Of a stretch of 64,000 bases of DNA, positions 27,201 to 34,269 are shown piece after piece. The position numbers and the translations under genes are program-made. Position 1 is the first letter of the stretch, and every line of letters starts with the position of its first letter. A model generated the notes under the pieces. That model was not told where the DNA came from. It worked only from the letters and a program-made list of their open reading frames with translations, and made no database searches. The stretch spans positions 1 through 64,000 of the forward strand of contig JANWYG010000021.1 in NCBI GenBank assembly GCA_025057015.1, written 5' to 3'. Source of the stretch: Blastocatellia bacterium (GTDB lineage Bacteria; Acidobacteriota; Blastocatellia; Chloracidobacteriales; JADJPF01).

Positions 27201-27896
27201 GCCCAGCGAATATATATCTGCTCTTGCATCCACTTCAAAGCCCTGACACTGTTCTGGAGACATATAATCGAAGGTTCCTATGACAAGATTACCCGTAATA
27301 CGACGCTGTTCAGCGCTTTGACGCAGCTTCGCTAGACCAAAATCGACTACCTTCACTACTTCACGTTCACCGCCACAGTTTTCTACCATTATGTTGTCGG
27401 GCTTAAGATCTCTATGCACTATTCCTTTGCTGTGAGCTTCACTAAGAGCACTACAAACGCTTTCAACTATAGCTAAAGTCCTTTCCACTGATAATTTTCC
27501 GTGGCGCTCAATCTCCTCACTAAGTGCTCTGCCTTTTAAATACTCCATCACTATATAGGGGCTACCGTTAGCAGTTACGCCAAAGTCATATATAGTGACG
27601 ATGTTCGGATGCTTCATACTCGCCACAGCCAGGGCTTCACGGCGAAAGCGCTCAAGTACGCCCTGGTTGTTTATCAGCTCTGGATTGAGAACTTTTATGG
27701 CAACTTCCCGTTCGAGCCCCTGTTGCACAGCCTGATATATAGCGCCCATGCCACCTCGCGCTATCAGGCGCTCAAGCTTATATTTTCCACCAAGCAATAT
27801 CGAACCTACTATACCGTAGGTCAGCGCCGCTCCATCTATCGGACAGAAGTTCGACTTATCCTCATAACACCTTCTGCACCTAGGACACTCTTTCAT
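24252..27896 (-). CDS. Ser/Thr kinase - AAA-type ATPase - TPR signalling protein
   Basis: A 1214-residue multidomain regulator. A zinc ribbon (CPRC...CPID, residues 4-19) is followed by a Hanks kinase (about 38-305; Lys68, HRDLKPDN 161-168, DFG 185-187). An AAA/STAND-like ATPase (about 340-630; FVGRERE, Walker A GDPGIGKT 369-376, Walker B VFWMDDIQWAD) and about ten TPRs to residue 1190 follow. The layout resembles PknK-like and LuxR-family STAND sensors without the DNA-binding end. The ATG at 27896 lies 14 bases after GGAGG; an out-of-frame ATG sits at the better 7-base distance. The stop overlaps wecB. Confidence 0.88.
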   Translation of the reverse strand: MKECPRCRRCYEDKSNFCPIDGAALTYGIVGSILLGGKYKLERLIARGGMGAIYQAVQQGLEREVAIKVLNPELINNQGVLERFRREALAVASMKHPNIVTIYDFGVTANGSPYIVMEYLKGRALSEEIERHGKLSVERTLAIVESVCSALSEAHSKGIVHRDLKPDNIMVENCGGEREVVKVVDFGLAKLRQSAEQRRITGNLVIGTFDYMSPEQCQGFEVDARADIYSLGVVMYEMLTGKVPFEGASRLATIYKHINEDPRPLRELAPEVPQGVERVVMRALAKAREDRQSTARELVEELRLAVSKQSETKVSFVKTKANNDVVAGLALKKHLVYEHFVGREREIAQLTAEFAFIRSGKTRPIIILGDPGIGKTQLVNQFWHRQNAIAAGTAILISGRFFDYLGTSPYKTILDCLTPKLQTYSQDLELFKAIFGEIAEKISYDLEHDWPFRNSTKVDSGALRLGLEGEKYRIFEYLSQIYIRLARHVPMVFWMDDIQWADGLSLNFLAYLLRRSLGEPIQFIFCGRLQDVSQKNHPVQQWQNLVSQSRNIQQIRLSGLAIHEIEQYIALVFDDIEIAGDEADRRKLLELLWNETQGNPYYLAEILRLLVEEGKIFWNGQRWVFEQLDSVGLPTSILNIVDAHLRRFSQEEMEVFMQAAVLGEQFSFELLRLVCGMSEDKLIDILEAGLAGYVFREGPVESPYAEGSLTCREEIYSFYQAIVRKVLYSKINTRRRRKLHLLVAEVLESNSQASAALLAYHYLKAEQYEQAFRYSVEAAGSAWASFAVEQTEKHLRNVEQIFTKLPKLREIETAEHLHSFPTVLMMALIEYYVLSGEFLITKGRLQDAEKALSLGLRLSEKVAEAGIRGRAMVAIGQLCCERGRYEEGLKSFEAALRVYQQVGYKAGQCQAMNRMGWAYYMMAEYDRAAAQGEQCVYLASQINDKLGVAAGRLVTTLADYRRGRYGAAMEGAREVYRVAQEAGDRMLECQSSGLLGTCYAAVCSYVEASKWLQEALQASRDIGTTRVEASLMIELGKVHLAQREYQEAIELFSRAYEIARSVAAMREQKMALLHLGLVYKGLGYKDQAFSYLRQSSALKDSDIVLSIDEGKALGEVYLSRGEVDEAVAVGEKLLRLVRSKGLRGEEWAVQYLLGRALRDKGDLEGAERELEGTIRVLRSIAADINDANLRRAFLKDKTAVVEGLNQLRGKRGFK

Positions 27897-27932
27897 ACAG
27901 CATAAAAACTCCTCCTTGCGAGTCGCATTAGA

Positions 27933-29174
27933 CTATTCATACCGCAACGCTTCTATAGGATCGAGATTCGCAGCTTTTCTGGCCGGCCAGACTCCAAAGA
28001 CAAGACCTACAGCTATAGAAACCCCTAATCCAGATACTACTGCCCAAAGCGGTATACTCGAAGGCAGCGTAGGCAATGCAAGTCTTATTATCACGCTCAG
28101 CAGCAGAGCAAATACTATTCCTATAACTCCGCCTATAAAGGTTAACGTCATCGCTTCGAACAAGAACTGTATTACTATGTCGCTACGCCGAGCACCCACA
28201 GCCATCCTCACACCTATTTCACGAGTCCTCTCGGTCACTGACACTAGCATGATATTCATCACGCCAACACCGCCGACGATTAGCCCAATGCTCGAGATTG
28301 CGACAGCAACTAGCCCCAGTACCCTAGTGATAGAATCAAATTGCTCAACTATTTTATCAGCAGTAGAGAGATGAAAATCATTCGGTTGATCGAATCTGAC
28401 ATTACGTTGTCGCCTCAGTATCTGCTCCGATTGGTCCAGCGCTTCGGCCAACATTCCGCTACGAGCACGAATTACATGCATAAGAAACTCGCTCTGCGGC
28501 GACATTTTCATGGCTGTCTTAAGAGGTACAAAAAGAGCATCATCTTCCTCGCTTTCACCAAACAAGGTGTTCTTGCGCTTTTCCAGCACGCCAATTATCT
28601 CATACACTTGCCCACCCATAAGTACCTTACGGCCGGCTATCTGAGCATAATTTGGAAAGACAGCCTCGGCAACATTCACACCTATGACTAGCACGTTGCG
28701 ACGGTGCATGTCGTCTGTTTCGCTTATAAAGCGCCCTTCGCGCAAAGAAATGTTCATTACTCGTGCGTAATTTGCCGTGACCCCCGAAAGGTTGCCTTCT
28801 TTATAAGATTTGCCGTTGTAACTTATTGTTTTATCGATGTCCCAGTTAAGAAACAACTCGCTTGCAACATCCTCGACAGCTGAAGCAGCTTTGAGAGCTT
28901 CGGCATCAGCTAAAGTCAGCCTTTTGCGCGCTAATTCTTCCCTGCTGCGCGGTCCGACTCTTACACCAGTCGTTAAGTGGAATGCATATATGTTGTTCGT
29001 ACCATAGTCCTCGACCATTCTAACAAGATTGTCTCTGAGTCCAGTAAGTATCGACGCTATGGCTACTACCGTCACTACGCCAATTACTATACCAAGAATG
29101 GTCAAGCCGCTGCGAAACTTGTTAGCGCTTATGTTATCAAAAGCCATAACAACTATCTCTTTTAGTAACGTCAC
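27933..29174 (-). CDS. MacB-type ABC transporter permease
   Basis: A 413-residue FtsX/MacB-superfamily permease. It has one N-terminal TM (about 20-42), a large periplasmic domain, then three TMs (about 285-308, 335-365, 375-398). The MSVTERTREIGVRMAVGARRSDI motif (in parts) before TM3 is typical of MacB/YknZ. The start is GTG 29174 behind GAGGATAGG. It lies 10 bp after a second permease of identical length. No ATPase or adaptor gene adjoins, so its partner must be elsewhere. The role may be export of peptides or lipids, or mechanotransmission. Confidence 0.85.
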   Translation of the reverse strand: MTLLKEIVVMAFDNISANKFRSGLTILGIVIGVVTVVAIASILTGLRDNLVRMVEDYGTNNIYAFHLTTGVRVGPRSREELARKRLTLADAEALKAASAVEDVASELFLNWDIDKTISYNGKSYKEGNLSGVTANYARVMNISLREGRFISETDDMHRRNVLVIGVNVAEAVFPNYAQIAGRKVLMGGQVYEIIGVLEKRKNTLFGESEEDDALFVPLKTAMKMSPQSEFLMHVIRARSGMLAEALDQSEQILRRQRNVRFDQPNDFHLSTADKIVEQFDSITRVLGLVAVAISSIGLIVGGVGVMNIMLVSVTERTREIGVRMAVGARRSDIVIQFLFEAMTLTFIGGVIGIVFALLLSVIIRLALPTLPSSIPLWAVVSGLGVSIAVGLVFGVWPARKAANLDPIEALRYE

Positions 29175-29184
29175 AGCCCTATCC

Positions 29185-30426
29185 TCATTTTGTAGACAAT
29201 GCTTGTATTGGACTCAGCTTCGAAGCACGGTAAGCGGGATATATCCCAAAGACTATTCCTACCCCAGAGGATACCGCTAACGACAGCAGCACATACGCTG
29301 GAGTAATCCTCATGGGAATTTCTGTGCCCAACTCTATGAGCCAAGCTAGCGGCACAGCAGCAAGTAAACCAAACAGTCCGCCAAAAGATGCAAGCAATAC
29401 CGATTCTATGAGAAACTGCAGCAATATATGGCTGCGCTTTGCACCCAGAGCTTTTCTAAGTCCTATCTCGAAAGTTCGCTCTGTAACAGATACAAGCATC
29501 ATGTTCATCACTACTATCCCACCAACTAGGAGCGAGATTAGCGTAATAGGAGTAACAACAAGCGCTATAGCAGCGGTAAACTCATCTACTTGATTGTTTA
29601 TCTGCTCAACATCCACTAGCCCGAAATCATCCTCTTCGTTCGGCTTGAGCTTGTGGCGTATGCGCATCAATCCGCGAGCTTCTTCTATAGCCTGCTGCAC
29701 CTGCTCACGACCGGCCGCGCTACCGTGTATTTGCAAACTTTGCCTTCTGCCGTACAATTTCCCATAGGTAGTGATAGGTATGTACACTTGTTCATCAAAT
29801 GACTGACCCAACATCGAGCCTCGCTTTTCCTCAACTCCAACTACTGTCATATTTAGATTGCGTATCTTGAGCGTCCTGCCAATAGGGTCAACTCCGGCAA
29901 AAAGCTTCTGCTTGACGTTGTATCCTATAACGCATACAGCAGCCGAGCGGTCTACTTCAGAAGGGAGAATAAAGCGACCTTCAACGATAGTCTTGTTCTC
30001 TATCTTAGCCATGTTGGCACTTACGCCTGACAGACGTACTCCAAACATTTCCTGCCCGTTCTGCTTTAGATCTATGACAGTGATTGCAGCAACACCGACT
30101 TCACTACACTTCTTACACTGATCTCTTATCCATTCATAGTCCTCTATGTAAATCTGCTTGTTACGTTTGTCCATCCGCTCCCACTCTTCCTGAGTCATTC
30201 GTCCTGCAACCGCTATCCTAGCTATCATAAAATGATTCGCGCCCAGCACCCGCCCTATAGTTTCAACCACGTACCTATTCAAACCGTCAATCGATGCACC
30301 TACTAACACTACCGAAGCTACGCCTATGATGATCCCTATCAGGGTCAAGAAAGTACGCAGCTTGTGTGCAATTATTGACTCAAGAGCCATCTGTGCCGTG
30401 TTAACGTAGAAAGCATACCGACTCAT
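29185..30426 (-). CDS. MacB-type ABC transporter permease (paralogue)
   Basis: A 413-residue permease of the same family as the next gene downstream, with the same layout: N-terminal TM at about 22-44, periplasmic MacB core domain, and three C-terminal TMs. The motif [25 protein letters not shown] (in parts) is present. The periplasmic domain has a CxxC (QCKKCSEV) not seen in its partner. ATG 30426 has AGGTGG 5 bases upstream. The two permeases probably form a heterodimer driven by an ATPase not encoded here. Confidence 0.85.
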   Translation of the reverse strand: MSRYAFYVNTAQMALESIIAHKLRTFLTLIGIIIGVASVVLVGASIDGLNRYVVETIGRVLGANHFMIARIAVAGRMTQEEWERMDKRNKQIYIEDYEWIRDQCKKCSEVGVAAITVIDLKQNGQEMFGVRLSGVSANMAKIENKTIVEGRFILPSEVDRSAAVCVIGYNVKQKLFAGVDPIGRTLKIRNLNMTVVGVEEKRGSMLGQSFDEQVYIPITTYGKLYGRRQSLQIHGSAAGREQVQQAIEEARGLMRIRHKLKPNEEDDFGLVDVEQINNQVDEFTAAIALVVTPITLISLLVGGIVVMNMMLVSVTERTFEIGLRKALGAKRSHILLQFLIESVLLASFGGLFGLLAAVPLAWLIELGTEIPMRITPAYVLLSLAVSSGVGIVFGIYPAYRASKLSPIQALSTK

Positions 30427-30471
30427 ATTGCCACCTTCGGTATCCTCTACGTAACTGCAAGGGTATTTGTT

Positions 30472-32007
30472 TTACTCCTTAACCGACTTGTTTAGTACCG
30501 AATGCTTATAGCCGTATAGGAAGAAAACAAGCATGCCAAGCAGCAACCATAGTGCAAACCTGGTCCAGGAAGCAGGCGGCAAGTAATATATTAGGGCAAC
30601 GCAAGTAATCACACCCAAACTAGGAACCAGAAAAGCCCCACCAGGCACTTTGAAAGGACGTGGACGTTCCGGATCCTTGATCCTCAACACCATTACACCT
30701 ACACAAACTAGTATAAAAGCAAAAAGTGTACCTATGTTTGTAAGCTCTACCATCGATTCTAGACTGGAAAATGCAGCCGTTACCGCTACCAGAATACCGG
30801 TAGCAATAGTAGTCACATGAGGAGTCCTGTACTTAGGATGAACGCGAGCAAACACAGGCGGTAGCAATCCGTCGCGACTCATAGCGAAAAATATACGCGG
30901 CTGACCAAGTTGGAACACCAACAATACTGCAGTCAGGGTAATCACCGAGCCAGCAGCAACCAAGCCTGCAGCCACATCTAGCCCATGGTATTTCAGTGCC
31001 GCTGCAAGCGGTTCAGCCGTGTTCGCAGCTAGCTCTTTGTAAGGTATCATCCCGGTAAGAACCGCCGTTACTATCATGTAAAATATAGTGCAGATGATAA
31101 GAGAACCCAGTATTCCTATCGGCATATCCCGCTTGGGATTTTTAGTTTCTTCCGCAACCGTAGAGACTGCGTCAAAACCTATATAAGCAAAAAAGATAAT
31201 AGCAGCCCCAGCAGCTATCCCTCTAAATCCATTAGGTGCAAACGGTTGCCAATTCTCTGGCTTGACATAAAAAGCTCCCACGACGATGAAAAACAACAAG
31301 ACGAGTATCTTTATGCCCACCATTACCGCATTAAACGTAGCACTCTCCCTTATACCTATGACGAGCACAACGGTCACAAGCAGGACTATTGCTGCAGCAG
31401 GCAAGTTGATTATTACAGGAAAGTCAGAAGTAACATTCCATTCTGACGGAAAGAGGCCTGCAAGAGGACCTATGGGAATTCTCGGAGCTTCAGCTAAGAC
31501 CTTCGCCGTAAGCTCCGGATTTACAACGTGAAATACCACTCCATAGTTGGTAGAAAGCCAACTCGGAATATGTATCCCAAAACCTTCTAGCAATACCTTA
31601 AAGTAATCTGCCCAACTTATCGCTACAGCCACATTCCCCACGGCATACTCTATTATTAAGTCCCAGCCTATGATCCAAGCCACCAGCTCACCCAAGGTAG
31701 CATAGGAGTAGGTATACGCACTGCCAGATATAGGCACCATGGCAGCAAACTCTGCATAACACAGTGCTGTAAAAGCGCACGCTATGGCTGTAAGCAAAAA
31801 TGATAGTACCAACGCCGGCCCAGCTCCAGGTCGTGCTCCATCGCCAACAGCGGCAGTCCCTACCGTGGTAAATATCCCAGCACCGATGATTGCTCCTATG
31901 CCAAGCAGTATCAAGTCAGTTGCTCCAAGAACCTTTTTCAAACTCCGCTCGCCTTCGGCATCCCTCATAATCATGTCCAGACTCTTAGTACGAAATAATC
32001 GCTGCAC
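30472..32007 (-). CDS. APC-superfamily amino acid permease (CAT-like)
   Basis: A 511-residue transporter with about 12-14 membrane helices. The first helix has the substrate-binding LLGIGAIIGAGIFTTVG signature of APC transporters. The consensus FFAYIGFDAVSTVAEETKNPKRDMP (in parts) is typical of the cationic amino acid / YfnA subgroup. The start is GTG 32007 with GAGGAGGG about 9 bases upstream. It is transcribed alone, divergently from the SAM hydrolase gene. The exact amino acid cannot be inferred. Confidence 0.9.
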   Translation of the reverse strand: MQRLFRTKSLDMIMRDAEGERSLKKVLGATDLILLGIGAIIGAGIFTTVGTAAVGDGARPGAGPALVLSFLLTAIACAFTALCYAEFAAMVPISGSAYTYSYATLGELVAWIIGWDLIIEYAVGNVAVAISWADYFKVLLEGFGIHIPSWLSTNYGVVFHVVNPELTAKVLAEAPRIPIGPLAGLFPSEWNVTSDFPVIINLPAAAIVLLVTVVLVIGIRESATFNAVMVGIKILVLLFFIVVGAFYVKPENWQPFAPNGFRGIAAGAAIIFFAYIGFDAVSTVAEETKNPKRDMPIGILGSLIICTIFYMIVTAVLTGMIPYKELAANTAEPLAAALKYHGLDVAAGLVAAGSVITLTAVLLVFQLGQPRIFFAMSRDGLLPPVFARVHPKYRTPHVTTIATGILVAVTAAFSSLESMVELTNIGTLFAFILVCVGVMVLRIKDPERPRPFKVPGGAFLVPSLGVITCVALIYYLPPASWTRFALWLLLGMLVFFLYGYKHSVLNKSVKE

Positions 32008-32143
32008 GCTACCAAACCCTCCTCAAGATTGGACTGCTACAGAGCAGTACAGTATACGATAGCCTCGTCGTTTCTATATACAACTAAGCTCTCGATAGAG
32101 TATTATTTTCAATCTTACATACACTACAAACTTCAGGTAGCTT

Positions 32144-32944
32144 ATGGCTGAAAAAAGACACATAATCACTTTACTGACTGACTACGGTACTAAAGATCAT
32201 TTTGCTTCTTCACTCAAAGGCGCCATTCTTTCGGTAAATACCAATGTGGACATAGTAGACATCACACACGACATAGCCCCACAAGATGTGTTTGGTGCCG
32301 CATTAGTATTGCGCAACGCTTACAAGACCTTCCCGCGATTCACTATACATATAGCCATAGTCGATCCTACAGTAGGCTCAGAGCGCCGTCCTATCATCGT
32401 GATGACTGACAACTACAACTTCATAGGCCCTGATAACGGCATCTTTAGCTATATCTATCACGAAGAGGAGGTAAACCGCGTAATTCGCATAGACGCTCCT
32501 CACTACTACAGAATGCCAGTAAGCGCCACCTTTCACGGCAGAGATATTTTCGCTCCAATAGCTGGATGGATAACTAAGGGTGTCGATCCGCGCAAGATGG
32601 GTGAGGAAATTACCGATTACGTACGCTTCGCAATTCCTCAACCACAGGTTACCTCAGGATTAATAAGAGGCCATGTAATACACATAGACCATTTCGGCAA
32701 CTGCGTTACGAACATCTCAACCAACGAACTTACTAACGAGATAGCAGCACGTAACAAAGTACTCCTGGTTAACAACCACCAAATAGCTCGTTTCTGCAGA
32801 TTTTATGCCGAATGTCCTGACGGCGAAGCTTGTGCTCTGTTTGGTAGTGCTGGCTTATTAGAAATAGCTGTGCCTAAAAGCTCTGCTGCCCAACTACTAG
32901 GTATAGTACGTGGTATGGAAGTTGCGTTACACTATGCCGTATGA
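32144..32944 (+). CDS. SAM hydroxide adenosyltransferase (DUF62 family)
   Basis: A 266-residue member of the SAM hydrolase / fluorinase fold family, which splits SAM into adenosine and methionine with hydroxide as nucleophile. Motifs are LTDYGTKDHF near the N-terminus, VDPTVGSERR (usual DPGVG, here Gly to Thr), FIGPDNGIFS, FHGRDIFAP and IDHFGNCVTN. Length is typical. Its ATGA junction with the downstream nuclease gene suggests cotranslation. Confidence 0.9.
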   Translation: MAEKRHIITLLTDYGTKDHFASSLKGAILSVNTNVDIVDITHDIAPQDVFGAALVLRNAYKTFPRFTIHIAIVDPTVGSERRPIIVMTDNYNFIGPDNGIFSYIYHEEEVNRVIRIDAPHYYRMPVSATFHGRDIFAPIAGWITKGVDPRKMGEEITDYVRFAIPQPQVTSGLIRGHVIHIDHFGNCVTNISTNELTNEIAARNKVLLVNNHQIARFCRFYAECPDGEACALFGSAGLLEIAVPKSSAAQLLGIVRGMEVALHYAV

Positions 32945-34206
32945 CAAAGTTTCTACACATATCAGATATACACCTAGGAATACGCAGATACAACTGCGAA
33001 GAGCGCACGCGCGATTTCTTTTATGCCTGGTTCGACTGCCTACAAAAGTACGCGATAGCAGAAAAAGTCGACTTTGTGTTAATAGGCGGCGATCTGTTTG
33101 ATCGTCGCCAGATAGATCCACAAGCTGCAAACCATGCAGTTTCAGGCTTGTCGTTGCTTAAAAACTCTGGCATACCGGTATTTGCAATAGAAGGTAACCA
33201 TGACCAACGTGAAACATACTCACAGTTTAGCTGGCTGCGCAGCCTATCTCAGTGGGGTTTCCTCAAACTGCTAGAGCCTGTCCACGAAGGTTCTACTATC
33301 AAGTATCTGCCCTGGAACGAGAAGCGCTGCGAAGGAGGTTACATAGATTACAAAGATGTGCGTATCTTTGGCTCGAGATGGTACGGCACAACAACATCTG
33401 AAGTCCTACCTAGACTTTGTGATGCAATTAGACCTCAAATACGTGAAAACGGCTACAACATAATGCTGCTTCATACCGAAGTCGAAGGGTACTGCCCTGC
33501 TGAAAGATCGATACTCTCTGTACCACAAGGCAAGCTGCTGCAACTGCGCGACTGTGGAATAAACTACCTAGCTCTAGGACACATACACAAAAACTTCGAT
33601 ATCGCTCAGTGGGCCTTTAATCCTGGCTCACTTGAAGCAACTACGGCTGATGAGTATAAACAAACTCGTGGAGCTTACTTAGTCGAGCTACACAACCAAA
33701 AAATCCACGCCAAGCTAGTAAGCGACTACAAAAAGCGTTCCTTTCTGTTTAAAGAATTCGATCTCTCAAAATATCCAGATCCAGAATCAGCTTCTAAAAC
33801 ATTGACAGAATTTTTAACAAGAGAATGCCAACAAACCATTTCTGAACCTATAGTCGACGTTCGCCTATATGGAAGAGTTCACTTTAGATCTTCGCTGCTA
33901 AAACTTGAACAGATTAAACAACAGGTATGTTCTACGACTCCGGTAATGAATATAATCTTTCATAACGAAGCGGTGCCTGCAGAATATCCAGTGGCAACAG
34001 AGCTGGGGCCTTCTGCTGCGCGCCAAGATAGAGAAAGGCGTGTACTAGAGGACTTAGTCGCTCAGGATAGCCGATTGCGAGCCAACGCAGAGGAAATAGC
34101 AGCATTAATATTAGAGATAAAGCGCTTGGTATTAGCCGACGAACCTTCAGACAAGCTGATCAAGCTACTGGAAAAACAGTTAAACAAGCTCGGTAACCGT
34201 GCATAA
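32941..34206 (+). CDS. SbcD/Mre11-like DNA repair exonuclease
   Basis: A 421-residue nuclease subunit with a metallophosphoesterase core: ISDIHLG (N-terminus), GGDLFDRR, EGNHDQRETY, LLHTEVEG and ALGHIHK, in the order seen in Mre11/SbcD/YhaO. The C-terminal third is the cap and accessory region, ending in a charged helix (about 350-415). An SbcC/Rad50 ATPase would be expected as partner, but none follows; the next gene is a kinase. The start overlaps the SAM hydrolase stop as ATGA. Confidence 0.85.
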   Translation: MTKFLHISDIHLGIRRYNCEERTRDFFYAWFDCLQKYAIAEKVDFVLIGGDLFDRRQIDPQAANHAVSGLSLLKNSGIPVFAIEGNHDQRETYSQFSWLRSLSQWGFLKLLEPVHEGSTIKYLPWNEKRCEGGYIDYKDVRIFGSRWYGTTTSEVLPRLCDAIRPQIRENGYNIMLLHTEVEGYCPAERSILSVPQGKLLQLRDCGINYLALGHIHKNFDIAQWAFNPGSLEATTADEYKQTRGAYLVELHNQKIHAKLVSDYKKRSFLFKEFDLSKYPDPESASKTLTEFLTRECQQTISEPIVDVRLYGRVHFRSSLLKLEQIKQQVCSTTPVMNIIFHNEAVPAEYPVATELGPSAARQDRERRVLEDLVAQDSRLRANAEEIAALILEIKRLVLADEPSDKLIKLLEKQLNKLGNRA

Positions 34207-34231
34207 GTCAGAATTGAATAGCTTGCTAAGT

Positions 34232-34257
34232 CCTCTAAAGATATAATCTTCTAGAGG
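34232..34257 (+). other. Hairpin with embedded TATAAT before the kinase-J-TPR gene
   Basis: CCTCTAAAGAT and ATCTTCTAGAGG pair around a 3-base loop with one bulged C. A perfect TATAAT (34242-34247) sits at the apex. It lies 12 bases before the ATG at 34270. It may be a leader hairpin, a terminator for the upstream pair, or a promoter -10 element; no -35 element at normal spacing is clear. Confidence 0.4.
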
Positions 34258-34269
34258 CAGAAGTAGTAT

